Origin: Verrucomicrobiales bacterium
Lineage (GTDB): Bacteria > Verrucomicrobiota > Verrucomicrobiia > Verrucomicrobiales > V1-33
DNA length: 64,000 nt
NCBI GenBank assembly: GCA_028293125.1
Contig: JAQGPJ010000105.1
Location: forward strand, 150,652 to 214,651
Reading direction: 5' to 3'
Part shown: positions 10,791 to 19,310 of the stretch, piece by piece
Layout of the letters: each line of letters starts with the position of its first letter
Position numbering within the stretch: position 1 is the stretch's first letter
The notes under the pieces: generated by a model
Seen by the model: the letters and a program-made list of their open reading frames with translations, nothing else
Database searches by the model: none
Told to the model about the DNA's origin: nothing
Program-made: the position numbers and the translations under genes

Positions 10791-11710
10791 CCGGCGTCAT
10801 CCATGCCCACCACCCGGATGCGGCGGGGAACATCAAAACCCAGCGCCTTCAGCGAGTGCATCAGGCCGCCGGCGGTGCGGTCATTGGCGCAGACCACCGC
10901 GTCCGGAGCGTGCTGCTCCAGCATGGCTTTCACCGCTGTCTGATCCGCCTCATCGATCCGCACTACCACTGAAACCTCCGCCGGACGGGAAAACAGCGTC
11001 TCCCGGAATCCCGCAATGCGCGCCTCCACGGTCGGCACCGCCTTATGACGGGCGAGAAAGACCAGACGTTTCGAACCGCAGTTCAGCAGATGCTCGGTGG
11101 CCAGGGAGGCCGCGCGGCGGTTGTCGATGCCGACCAAGTCGCAGCTGCTGCGCAGGGGATGCGGCAGATAGCACCGGTCCAGCAGGATGATGGGAATCCG
11201 GGCCGCCGACAGGGCGGCAATGATCTGGCGGTTCATGGCGTCGCCATCGGAGTTCAGATCCAGCGGCGCGAAAAACACCCCGGACACCTGCCGCTCAATG
11301 GACTGCATGGTCAGCTGCCAGGCCTGCTGGCACCGGTCCGGGGTTTCCGGCGCATGCCCCCCCCACAGCGCGTGGCGCCCATGCTGCGCGGCGTCCGCCA
11401 TCCCCTGGCAGATGAGGCTGAAGATATCATCCATGCCGCTGTGGGGGATCACCAGCCCAAAGGTCAGGCCGGCATTCCGTGAGGGCCGCACGTAGGTGCC
11501 CGATCCCGCCCGCCGCTCCACCATGCCCTGGCGGCCCAACTCGCGCAGCGCCCGGCCGATGGTGATGCGGGAGGTCCCGAACCGCTTCACCATCTCGATC
11601 TCGCTGGCGATTTTTTCCCCGATCTGGTAGCGCCCGGAGAGGATCTCCTGCTTCAGGATTTCCAACACCTGCTGGTATTTGGGGGAAGTTCTAAAAAGGG
11701 ATGAATTCAT
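10628..11710 (-). CDS. GntR/LacI-type transcriptional regulator (AraR-like)
   Basis: A 360-residue regulator. Residues about 8-75 are a GntR-family winged helix (KYQQVLEILKQEILSGRYQIG, then RITIGRALRELGRQGMVER and the GSGTYV wing). Residues about 82-355 are a LacI/GalR-type periplasmic-binding-protein fold (GLVIPH, GIDNRRAASLATEHLL, PDAVVCANDRTAGGLMHSL, VVGMDDA). This fusion, typified by Bacillus AraR, normally senses a sugar. ATG at 11710 is preferred to a TTG 51 bp upstream, which has no support. No carbohydrate operon is adjacent; the sodium:solute symporter upstream on the same strand is the closest candidate target. Its 3' end overlaps the convergent low-complexity ORF. Confidence 0.85.
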   Translation of the reverse strand: MNSSLFRTSPKYQQVLEILKQEILSGRYQIGEKIASEIEMVKRFGTSRITIGRALRELGRQGMVERRAGSGTYVRPSRNAGLTFGLVIPHSGMDDIFSLICQGMADAAQHGRHALWGGHAPETPDRCQQAWQLTMQSIERQVSGVFFAPLDLNSDGDAMNRQIIAALSAARIPIILLDRCYLPHPLRSSCDLVGIDNRRAASLATEHLLNCGSKRLVFLARHKAVPTVEARIAGFRETLFSRPAEVSVVVRIDEADQTAVKAMLEQHAPDAVVCANDRTAGGLMHSLKALGFDVPRRIRVVGMDDAGYAELLPVPLTTVRQPCREIGVTAMHAMLERLAHPHMPARDILLAATLTLRESA

Positions 11711-12478
11711 GTCAAAGTTGATATCACTGTTTGTATCCCGAAGGTGGCCAGGAAAAGACAATTGATGGAGACTGAAAGGACCTATAGCGTTTCCAGTCTT
11801 TGTTTTGCCTGATTACAGGTCACGAAAAAGTCAGGCTCGCTTAATTTGCAATGACAGCCTGGCCCAAAACAGGCATGCCTGCTTTTTCGAAAAATCATCC
11901 CGCTTTTGGGTGCCGCGGAAAGGATCCGCCAAGAACCGGCAGGCGGATGGAGGGGCAAAAAAAGGAGGGATTGCCAGCGCAGCGGGCGGCCCGGTCGGAG
12001 AGGAGTGTGAGTTTTCAATTTTTCGAGGATGCCGCCAATACCTTGCAAAGAGATGGCCTCCGTATCCGCAGGCATCGTGCCGCCCGGGTTCATAATTGCC
12101 CGCAATTTTGAATATGATTCCGGCATCGCCATGCCGCTCAGACCGGTCCCGGATAAGCCGGCGGGCTCTGTCCTTTCCCTTGCCCCCATTCCAAAAACCC
12201 TCTCATGGAAGCTGCTTTTGATTCCTTTCTCAGCCCTCCTGGCAAATCCTGTCAAACTCTTGCTTCATTTGAGGAAGGTGGGACCCTCGCCGCCGTGTCA
12301 GAGAACCGTGCCCGATGGCGGTCAGGCGGGGGGGCGGCGCTGTTTTTTATAAATGGTCCCTGTTCACCACTTGGGTTTTGCAGCTGCCGGCCACGAAAGC
12401 GGGCGCAGGCTGAGCCATGTCCAACGGTGCAGCCGCGTCCGGCGCGGCGCTGCCGTGCAGCGCCCCTGGCAGCTTATA
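11711..12478. other. intergenic region between symporter and regulator
   Basis: About 770 bp with no convincing coding sequence on either strand. A 12-bp perfect palindrome, caggcatgcctg (11870-11881), sits about 160 bp upstream of the regulator start and could be an operator. Nothing else stands out. Confidence 0.45.
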
Positions 12479-14116
12479 TTATCCAGTCACAGCGGCAGCC
12501 TGCTCCTGTTTCCTCACCGGAGTGCGGAAGCACAGCGCTACCGCGGCCGTCACCAGCGTGCCCAGCATGATGCGCCATGAGAATTCAACTTTTGGCAGCC
12601 AGTCGGGCTTCAAGCCGGGGAGCAGACCGCTCATCACCGCCACCACCAGAAATCCGGAAACCATGGCGATCAGATTGCCGGTTTCGCTACCCCGTGTTTT
12701 GGTGAAGAGAGCCACCAGAAAAATCCCCAGCAGCGATCCGTAGGTATAACCGAAACTGCCCAGGATAATGCCAATGATGCTGAGCCCGGGATTGTGCGCT
12801 TTGACAAACGCCGTGGCCAGCCCCACCACGATGAGCACGCCGGCAAAGCCCACAGTGGCCTTTTTAATCACCCGCACTCTGGCATGATCATCCTCGGGGG
12901 TTTTGAACCAGCGGAAGTGGAAATCGCGGCTGTAACTGGTGGCCAGGGAGTTCAGCGCCGTGCCCAGCGATCCCATGGTGGTGGCCAGCACCCCGGCAAT
13001 GACCAGCCCGCGCAGGCCGCCGGGCATGAGATCGACCACAAAATACGGAAATACCTTGGCGCTGTCAGGCATGCCGGGCTTGGCCATTGGCAGATGCGGA
13101 TCCGCGGCCCCCACCCCGTGGGTGTAAAACACATACAGCAGAATGCCGATGGCCAGCACTGCCAGGGTGATGGGAATGTCCGCCAGACCGGAAAGCAGGG
13201 TCGCCGCCGCACTCTGCTTTTTGTTTTTGGCGGTGAGCATGCGCTGCACCATGTCCTGATCCGTGCCGTGGGTGGCCAGGGTGATGAAGGTCGAGCCCAG
13301 GAACGCCGCCCAGACGGTGAATTCCGTTTCGAGAATGTTGGAGATCCTCGCCCACAGCCCCATGGTTTCCCAGGTCTGACCCGCCGGCAGCTCCCCGTGG
13401 AAGGTCCACAGCTTCAGGTCCAATGGCCGGGTGAGATGGATTTTGGCACCCTCCCAGCCGCCGGGAATGTGCCCCAGCAGAAACCACAGCGAAAAGCCCA
13501 GCGCCCCGAAGAGCACCAGAATCTGCAGCACGTCCGTCCAGATGACGGCCTTGATCCCGCCCACGGCGGTGTAGGCCGCCGTCATCAGGGAAATGAGGAC
13601 CAGCGCTGCCCCGGTGAACCAGAACTGCTGCCAGGCATCCAGCGGATTCTGAGGGTGCAGGCGGTCCCAAATGACAACCAGCAGCACCGTCGGCACCCAA
13701 AGCCGGGACCCACTGGCCAAGGAGCGGGTCACCAGAAACACCCCGCTGGCCAGCCGTCTGGTGACAGGCCCGAACCGGGTTTCCAGGAACTCGTAAATAC
13801 TGACCACATTGTGCCGGTAATAGGCTGGGATGAACACAAAGCTGACGATGATCCGGGCCAGAAGATAGCCGGCCATCATCTGGGCATAGGTGAAATTCCG
13901 CGAACGGAATCCCTCCCCCGGTGCCCCGAAAAAGGTGCCGGCGCTGATTTCCGCCGCCAGAATGGAGGCCAGCACCGCCCACCAGGGAATGGACCGCCCG
14001 CCGAGCGCGAACTCCGAGACCCCGCTGTTCCGGCGGCTGAAATAAACGCCGATTCCGATAATGGCGGCGAAGTAGGCCGCGATGACCAGTAAATCAAAAG
14101 CCAGATGCCAACTCAT
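12479..14116 (-). CDS. sodium:solute symporter (SSS family)
   Basis: A 545-residue inner-membrane protein with about 13 hydrophobic segments. The N-terminus has the SSS signature region: VYFSRRNSGVSEFALGGRSI, WWAVLASILAAEISAGTFFG and RSRNFTYAQMMAGY. These are the helices that carry the Na2 site and the broken TM1 of LeuT-fold transporters. The ATHGTDQDMVQRML segment is typical of sialic acid/sugar-type SSS members. It uses the sodium gradient to import an organic solute; the substrate cannot be read from sequence. A GntR/LacI-type regulator lies downstream on the same strand, so a sugar or sugar acid is plausible. Confidence 0.88.
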   Translation of the reverse strand: MSWHLAFDLLVIAAYFAAIIGIGVYFSRRNSGVSEFALGGRSIPWWAVLASILAAEISAGTFFGAPGEGFRSRNFTYAQMMAGYLLARIIVSFVFIPAYYRHNVVSIYEFLETRFGPVTRRLASGVFLVTRSLASGSRLWVPTVLLVVIWDRLHPQNPLDAWQQFWFTGAALVLISLMTAAYTAVGGIKAVIWTDVLQILVLFGALGFSLWFLLGHIPGGWEGAKIHLTRPLDLKLWTFHGELPAGQTWETMGLWARISNILETEFTVWAAFLGSTFITLATHGTDQDMVQRMLTAKNKKQSAAATLLSGLADIPITLAVLAIGILLYVFYTHGVGAADPHLPMAKPGMPDSAKVFPYFVVDLMPGGLRGLVIAGVLATTMGSLGTALNSLATSYSRDFHFRWFKTPEDDHARVRVIKKATVGFAGVLIVVGLATAFVKAHNPGLSIIGIILGSFGYTYGSLLGIFLVALFTKTRGSETGNLIAMVSGFLVVAVMSGLLPGLKPDWLPKVEFSWRIMLGTLVTAAVALCFRTPVRKQEQAAAVTG

Positions 14117-14140
14117 GCAGGGGGGACCTCGGTCGGGCCG

Positions 14141-14935
14141 TTATTGGCGGGGAATCCGGAGTGTGCGTCCGTTCACCAAGGTATTGGAGCTCATGCCGTT
14201 CGCTTTTTTGATGGCGCTGACGGTAGTGTTGTAGCGGCCGGCCAGACTGTAGAGGGTGTCCTTGTTCTTCACCTTGTGGGAAGCGTAGGAGAGGCCTTTG
14301 GGTTTCGCCGGTGCCGCTTTGGCCTTGGACTTGGAGGAGGAGGCCGTTTTAGAGTTGGAACTGCTTTTGGACTTTGTGGAGGCGCTGGCGGTGGCGGTGC
14401 TCTTTGGCTTCGCTTTGGCCGAGGTGGAGGAGGCCGTGGCTTTGGGCCGGCTGGAGGATGAATTCCCGCTGCTGCTTCCGGAGGAGGATGAGGACGGGGG
14501 CGTGTCCGGCTCGGGAACGCGCTCGTAGATCGAATTCGGTCTTCCGGGCGGAGTGTCCACCGCCGTGATCACCGGCTTCTCGTAGGTCTCAAGGTTCGAT
14601 TTCTCAGGCGGAGTGTCCACCGGTTTGATCACCGGCTTCTCGTAAGTCTCAAGGTATGGGTTCGGAGCAGGCTCCGGTTTGGAGTAGGAAGAATAGGAGG
14701 CGGCGGCGGGCTTGCCTTTCTTTTTGCCGGACACGACATCGGCCAAGTAATTGCCATCCTTGTCAAAGGGGTACTCCTCCTGGGACAGGTTGGTGTGCGG
14801 GGTGGTGTAGTCCACCACATCGCTGTAGCCGGATTTGGGGGGCTTGGTGCCACTGCTGCTGCATGAGGCTATCAAAAGAGACAGCAGACCTGCCATGGAC
14901 GGCAGGAGGCAACGGCGGAGGGTGAACGCAGTCAT
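14141..14935 (-). CDS. LysM-domain lipoprotein
   Basis: A 264-residue protein beginning at MTAFTLRR (ATG at 14933-14935). The signal ends in LLIASCSSSG, a lipobox, so it is probably a lipoprotein. The middle is low-complexity Ser/Lys/Ala with a 20-residue tandem duplication (LETYEKPVI ... VDTPP). Residues about 218-262 are a LysM module (HKVKNKDTLYSLAGRYNTTV, then AIKKANGM and LRIPRQ), which binds peptidoglycan glycan chains. It is a likely cell-wall-tethering protein. A second in-frame ATG 57 bp upstream is rejected because it would bury the signal peptide. Confidence 0.82.
   Translation of the reverse strand: MTAFTLRRCLLPSMAGLLSLLIASCSSSGTKPPKSGYSDVVDYTTPHTNLSQEEYPFDKDGNYLADVVSGKKKGKPAAASYSSYSKPEPAPNPYLETYEKPVIKPVDTPPEKSNLETYEKPVITAVDTPPGRPNSIYERVPEPDTPPSSSSSGSSSGNSSSSRPKATASSTSAKAKPKSTATASASTKSKSSSNSKTASSSKSKAKAAPAKPKGLSYASHKVKNKDTLYSLAGRYNTTVSAIKKANGMSSNTLVNGRTLRIPRQ
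14547..14655. repeat. 60-bp tandem duplication inside the LysM protein gene
   Basis: Two copies (14547-14595 and 14607-14655) share nearly identical sequence at an exact 60-bp period, i.e. 20 codons. The period keeps the frame and doubles the LETYEKPVI...VDTPP unit in the linker. Confidence 0.8.
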
Positions 14936-15000
14936 GGGCGCAATCGTAGGATTGGAATGCCGGATGTCCAGAGAACGAATGGTTAAACTCAAAGAGGAGT

Positions 15001-16002
15001 TTAATTCCTGCTCCCCTCATCCTCATCTTCCCCGGGGCCGGACTCATCCTCATCCTCATCCTCATCCTCCGGCTCATCGTCGTCCTCCGGGGGACTCCAC
15101 TCCGCCACGGGAGCCACCGCGACCGGACGCGGCACCGGAAGGGCGGTTTCCGGCACCTCCTCATCGGGGCTTTCCACGATCGCGGCCGCCGGGGCAGCCG
15201 GAGCCTCCGCGACCGCGGTTTCATCAGGCACGGCAGCGGTCAGCTTCTCTTTTTTCGCTTTGGCCTTCCGTTTCGGCTTGGGCTCTCCATCGGAAGGCGG
15301 CGTGCCCTCCACGGCCTCCGCCGGGGAATCCGCGGTCGGAGCGGAACCTGCCTCAGGCCCCGGAGCCGGGGCCGGGGATGCCGGCGGGGCAACGGCCTCG
15401 GGTTCGGGCAGCTTCACGTTCCGCAGCTCGGAGGCATTGGGCAGCTCATCCACATTCCGGATGCCGAAGTGGTCCAGAAAGGTGTCCGTGGTTTCGTAAA
15501 GCAAAGGCCGGCCCGGCAGCTCCGCCCGGCCCGCAATGCGCACCACATTCCGGTCCAGCAGCGCCTGCAGGGGACCGTCCACGCTCACCCCGCGCACAGC
15601 CTCAATGCTCCCCTTGGTCACCGGCTGGCGGTAGGCGATGATGGCCAGGGTCTCCAAGGCGCTGGGAGTGAGGCGGGAGGGCTTCTTTTCCGGGAAAAGC
15701 TCCCGCACCCATGGCGAGAAATCCGCGCGGCTCATGATCCGCCAGCCCGCCGGGCGCTCCACCAGCATGAAGGCCCGGCCCGTCTCCTCATACACCGTGT
15801 TCAGCCTGGCGATGGCCTCCCGAACTTGGTTCTCGTCCACCTTGGCGAAGCGCGTGATCCACTCCGGGGCCAGCTCCCCGTCCTTCGTGCGCGCCGTGGC
15901 CACCGCCGTCCGCACGCAGCGGGTGATCTCCGTGGTCCCCGACCCGTCGGGGGAGGCGAAGATGATGGACTCGACAATGTTTTCCAATTCCCGGTTTATC
16001 AT
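15001..16002 (-). CDS. scpB: segregation and condensation protein B with long acidic tail
   Basis: ScpB is a kleisin-associated winged-helix protein of the SMC-ScpAB condensin, which organises and segregates replicated chromosomes. Residues 1-175 carry the two winged-helix domains: LENIVESIIFASPD, FAKVDENQVREAIARLNTVY, SRLTPSALETLAIIAYRQPV, SIEAVRGVSVDGPLQALLDR and LYETTDTFLDHFGI. The remaining 155 residues are Pro/Ala/Glu-rich and end in a run of Asp and Glu. This tail nearly doubles the usual length of about 180-200. Its ATG overlaps the scpA TGA by three bases (16000-16002 and 15999-16001), implying translational coupling. Confidence 0.93.
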   Translation of the reverse strand: MINRELENIVESIIFASPDGSGTTEITRCVRTAVATARTKDGELAPEWITRFAKVDENQVREAIARLNTVYEETGRAFMLVERPAGWRIMSRADFSPWVRELFPEKKPSRLTPSALETLAIIAYRQPVTKGSIEAVRGVSVDGPLQALLDRNVVRIAGRAELPGRPLLYETTDTFLDHFGIRNVDELPNASELRNVKLPEPEAVAPPASPAPAPGPEAGSAPTADSPAEAVEGTPPSDGEPKPKRKAKAKKEKLTAAVPDETAVAEAPAAPAAAIVESPDEEVPETALPVPRPVAVAPVAEWSPPEDDDEPEDEDEDEDESGPGEDEDEGSRN

Positions 16003-16952
16003 GCGTCTGCGCGGCGTGTCGTGGCATCGTTGCCGGGGGTTTCATTGCGGAAAAGGGTGATTTCACCCAGCAGATGCGTCTGGATCACCCGGAACTGCCG
16101 CAGCTTCATCAGCTCCAGCAGGGCCACAAAGGTCACAATCACCTCCTCCCGCGTGCTGGCGTCCTGAAACAAGCTCATGAAGGTCACGCTTTCCCCCGGC
16201 AGCACGGTCTGGAGCAGGACGTCGATTTTGTCCGTCACCGTGAACCGGTCATCGGTGATCTCATGGACGGCGGGGTCCGTCTCTTCGTCAAGGCGCGCCA
16301 TCACCCGCTGAAAGGCGCGGATCAGATCGAAGACCCCCATTTCCGGCAGGCCGGAGGGCGTGGAGGACTGGGCATTGAGCGGCACCTCGGGCACGGCGGG
16401 AAACACGTTCTCCATCGCCAGCTGCCGCCGGGCCAGAAAACCCGCCGCCTCCTTGAATTTTTTGTATTCGATCAGCTGCCGGATCAGCTCCCAGCGCGGA
16501 TCCTCCTCCTCGGTGGTGTCCTCCTCCGGCGGCTGCACGGGCCGGGGCAGCAGGAGCCGGCTTTTCAGATACATCAGGTTCGCGGCCATGACGATGAACT
16601 CGCCGGCCAGATCGATGTTCAGGAGCTTGAAGGCGTCGATGAATTCAAGGTACTGTTTGGTGATCCGCTCGACGCTCACGTCCAGCACGTCCACCTCGTC
16701 CTTCCTGATCAGGTAGAGCAGGAGGTCGAGAGGTCCTTCAAAAATATCCAGTCTGACTTTGTAAGTGTCGTCCACAGTGGCGGAGGCGGGAAGCGGGGCG
16801 GGAACAGGGGCGCGGAGGTAAACCGACGCTTCCCGGCGCGCCAGGGATAAAATCCCGCCAGCGGCATTCCCTGCGTCGGGAAAGGGAATACACCGGAAAA
16901 GCCGGAACAGACAAGCCGTTCCCGGCATGGAAAGCCCCCCACGCCGGCGCAC
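15999..16952 (-). CDS. scpA: segregation and condensation protein A (kleisin)
   Basis: The kleisin subunit that bridges the SMC heads. The family core begins at YKVRLDIFEGPLDLLLYLI and continues with DVLDVSVERITKQYLEFI, AGEFIVMAANLMYLKSRLLL and LLELMKLRQFRVIQ near the C-terminus. The 60 residues before YKVRLD are not part of the family, so the real start may be further in, for example GTG at 16773-16775 or ATG at 16926-16928; no Shine-Dalgarno decides it. It precedes and overlaps scpB in the canonical order scpA-scpB. Confidence 0.92.
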   Translation of the reverse strand: MRRRGGLSMPGTACLFRLFRCIPFPDAGNAAGGILSLARREASVYLRAPVPAPLPASATVDDTYKVRLDIFEGPLDLLLYLIRKDEVDVLDVSVERITKQYLEFIDAFKLLNIDLAGEFIVMAANLMYLKSRLLLPRPVQPPEEDTTEEEDPRWELIRQLIEYKKFKEAAGFLARRQLAMENVFPAVPEVPLNAQSSTPSGLPEMGVFDLIRAFQRVMARLDEETDPAVHEITDDRFTVTDKIDVLLQTVLPGESVTFMSLFQDASTREEVIVTFVALLELMKLRQFRVIQTHLLGEITLFRNETPGNDATTRRADA

Positions 16953-16954
16953 GG

Positions 16955-17312
16955 TTAAGGCGTGGGCTTCCGCACTGCGGCTGCCGGTTTCAGCAGGAGG
17001 TCGTGAAAGTCGTAGCTGAAATCCACCGCCGGGGAGATGGCGCGCATCTTCGCCTGATCGATGGAGCCGTCGGGTTCAGGGCGAAGGTGACAAAGGCGTC
17101 CGCCCGCAGGTCCCGGTCCCGCCAGCGGACGGCGAAAGTGTCGTGCGCCCAGTGCTCCAGATCCCAATCATGGACGGCGTGTGGGTGAAGCGCATGACCA
17201 GCCGGCCATTCTCCTCCGTCAGGGAGATATCGCCATGCAGGTTACCCCTCCCCGGCCTGAAGGTTGATGGATTGAATCGAATGGAATTAAAGGCCTGCCG
17301 CGGGTTTTTCAC
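16955..17312 (-). pseudogene. C-terminal remnant of a DUF3471-type serine hydrolase, two frameshifts
   Basis: Three consecutive frames on the minus strand join into one domain. They are LTEENGRLVMRFTHTPSMIG, then DLEHWAHDTFAVRWRDRDLR and ADAFVTFALNP, then EPDGSIDQAKMRAISPAVDF followed by DLLLKP and the stop at 16955. This resembles the DUF3471 module found after beta-lactamase-like (PBP4*-type) serine hydrolases. The catalytic domain is gone; the adjacent alcohol dehydrogenase gene begins about where it should be. Two frameshifts and the truncation make it a clear pseudogene, though the family name is from memory. Confidence 0.65.
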
Positions 17313-17339
17313 TTCAGCCCGCCAGCCCGCAGCATCACC

Positions 17340-18359
17340 TCACGCGTGGTCATTGACCAGCACCACGCGGTAGCGGGCATTGCCGGAGCGCAGATGGTCT
17401 AGGGCGTCGTTCACTTTGGACATGGGGAAGGTTTCAATAATCGGCGCGATGCGGTGGCGGGCGCTGAAGTCCAGCATGGTGCTGATGGCCGTGGGGCTGC
17501 CGGTCGGGGAGCCGGAAATTTCCTTGGCTCCCGAGATCAGGCCGAACGCCGGCACCGGCATCGGCTTCAGAACCGCTCCCACCACGTGCAGCCGCCCCTT
17601 GGGCGACAGGGTGCCCAGCAGGCCGGGGATGTCGAGGGGAACATTAATGGTGGAGATGATCAGATCCAGACTGCCCGCCAGCTTTTTCAGCACGCCGTCC
17701 TGTTTGGTGTTGTGCACGAAGTGCGCGCCCAGCCGCCGGGCCTCGGCCTCCTTGCTGTCGCTGGTGGTGAAGGCGTGAACCTCGCAGCCCCACTTGCTGG
17801 CAAATTGGAGCGCCATGTGGCCCAGACCGCCGATGCCGATGATGCCCACGCGGGAGGACGGCAGAATGCTGTGCATCAGCAGCGGGGCGAACACCGTGAT
17901 GCCGCCGCACAGCAGCGGGCCGGCGGAGACAGGATCCAGGGCATCCGGCAAAGGGCGCACCCACGGCCACTGAGCCCGCAGGCGGTCGGCGAATCCCCCG
18001 TGGCGGCCCACGATGGTGCCCTGAGCCTGGGCGCACAGGTGGTGATTTCCGGAAAGGCACTCATGGCAGGAAAGGCAGCTGAATGCGGACCAGCCCACCC
18101 CGACGCGCTGGCCGATGGTAAGCCCCTTGGCCTGCGGTCCCAGCGCGGTCACGGTGCCGGTCACCTCATGGCCCGGCACAAAAGGATAGGCGGACATGCC
18201 CCACTCATTGTCGAGCATGGAGAGATCGGAGTGGCAGATGCCGCAGTGGCTGACCTTGATCTCCACATCCTCCGCCCCCAGCTCACCAAGGTCGAATTCA
18301 AAGGGCTCCAGAGTTCCTTTGGAGATGGAGGCGGCGTAACCGTGGGTGATGGTGCTCAT
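17340..18359 (-). CDS. zinc-dependent NAD(P)-linked alcohol dehydrogenase (YahK/AdhA type)
   Basis: A 339-residue MDR-family enzyme that oxidises alcohols or reduces aldehydes. Catalytic zinc ligands are visible in CGICHSDLSM and GHEVTG (His-Glu), with the third Cys near GPLLCGG. The structural zinc uses the Cys cluster in AFSCLSCHECLSGNHHLC. The Rossmann fingerprint is VGIIGIGGLGHMA, and the following TTSDSKEAEA fits NADP use. The length is normal for the CAD/YahK subgroup. It stands alone, with a long upstream non-coding stretch rich in GGTGAC dyads and a pseudogene downstream. The substrate cannot be deduced. Confidence 0.92.
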   Translation of the reverse strand: MSTITHGYAASISKGTLEPFEFDLGELGAEDVEIKVSHCGICHSDLSMLDNEWGMSAYPFVPGHEVTGTVTALGPQAKGLTIGQRVGVGWSAFSCLSCHECLSGNHHLCAQAQGTIVGRHGGFADRLRAQWPWVRPLPDALDPVSAGPLLCGGITVFAPLLMHSILPSSRVGIIGIGGLGHMALQFASKWGCEVHAFTTSDSKEAEARRLGAHFVHNTKQDGVLKKLAGSLDLIISTINVPLDIPGLLGTLSPKGRLHVVGAVLKPMPVPAFGLISGAKEISGSPTGSPTAISTMLDFSARHRIAPIIETFPMSKVNDALDHLRSGNARYRVVLVNDHA

Positions 18360-18526
18360 GTGCGTGTAATAAAGGTGATGAATGGTCCGGCAACCGGAGG
18401 GCGGAAGGCGGCGGGGCCGGCACCGTCAACCGTAATGACAATCCTTCGCCGCGCAAATGCCGGCCCGCCCCCGGCAGGCCGTCCCCCTGAGGGCGGTTGC
18501 CTAATGGAGGGTTCAGTCGGCATGGG

Positions 18527-18657
18527 CGCCACTCCCCCGGTGACGCCGGTGTCACCCCCGGGTGACCTCCACGCCACTCCCCCGGTGACACCGGCGTCAC
18601 CCCGACGGCGGGAATCCCATAAAAAACGTGAATGTCACCGGTGACATGGGCGTCACC
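18527..18657. repeat. cluster of GGTGAC/GTCACC inverted repeats
   Basis: Three dyads GGTGAC-N6-GTCACC lie at 18539-18556, 18584-18601 and 18640-18657. The first two are part of a tandem repeat of about 30 bp at 45-bp spacing (gccactcccccggtgac). Extra half-sites give gtcacccccgggtgac (18551-18566) and the perfect palindrome gtcaccggtgac (18634-18645). The regular geometry fits a multimeric operator or a REP-like element better than chance GC sequence. Confidence 0.7.
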
Positions 18658-19061
18658 GGTCAGGCCGGCACCGCTGGAGGGAGCCTCCGGATTCAGCCGG
18701 TGTCCGATCCATTTGAATCCCCCGTCGGGCCGCGTCCTGACCAGTCCGACACCGGTCGTCAGTCCGACCGGAATCCGTTTTCCAAGCCGTGCGGCGACCC
18801 GCGCCCTCCTGGCCAGGGTGGACAGGGAGGGGAATCCGATTTCCGGCAGCGGACGGCGGGAGGAGACGCCGCAGGTGAAAATAGCATAATTAGATAACAT
18901 AAAATCAATTAAGCTAAACACCTATGCGGCCAGCGATTCGCAATAAAGCGCCAAACCTCGTTCAAGGCAAGAAATTTCAACGAAAATTCAGCCTTTCACC
19001 CCCATGGAAACATCCCTCGGAGGAGGCCGTCGGAAGGTTGGGAAATCTAAATTTAAAAAGT

Positions 19062-19069
19062 GCTATAAT
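19062..19069 (+). promoter_or_regulatory. extended -10 promoter element
   Basis: tgctataat provides the TG extension and a consensus TATAAT (19064-19069) inside a locally AT-rich patch. A weak TTGGGA lies 20 bp upstream. It points toward mfd, whose start is about 240 bp away, so it would give a long leader or serve a small RNA. Confidence 0.4.
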
Positions 19070-19310
19070 TGATAGATCCCGCCTTTGAAGCCGGGGTGAT
19101 TGAAGACCGGCGCCGGAACTGCGGATGCGCCGGCCATAGTGGACAAGGGCAAACCAGCAGTTCGCCCGCCACTTCAGGACTGCACGGACTTTTCAGAAAG
19201 CATTCCTCCCGCCAAACGGCCCTCAACCAGCATGGAGGAATCTCCGCCACCCTGTCTGTCGGCCTGCCGGCCCAGGAAAAACGGCGTTGCCTGCAACGGG
19301 AGCCGGGGGC

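Larger units (their letters stand above)
18360..19310. other. 950-bp divergent intergenic region
   Basis: It separates the dehydrogenase from mfd. No coding sequence is convincing: the available ORFs simply translate a repetitive GC-rich block. It holds the GGTGAC dyad cluster (18527-18657), an AT-rich patch around 18890-18990 and a good -10 element at 19064. It probably contains the promoters for both flanking genes. Confidence 0.5.

Noticed and set aside
11782..12255. 157-codon minus-strand frame upstream of the regulator
   Set aside because: No recognisable domain or signal, and overlapping open frames on the other strand; treated as non-coding.
12794..14092. 432-codon frame antisense to the symporter
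   Set aside because: Composition-driven shadow with no hydrophobic segments or motifs.
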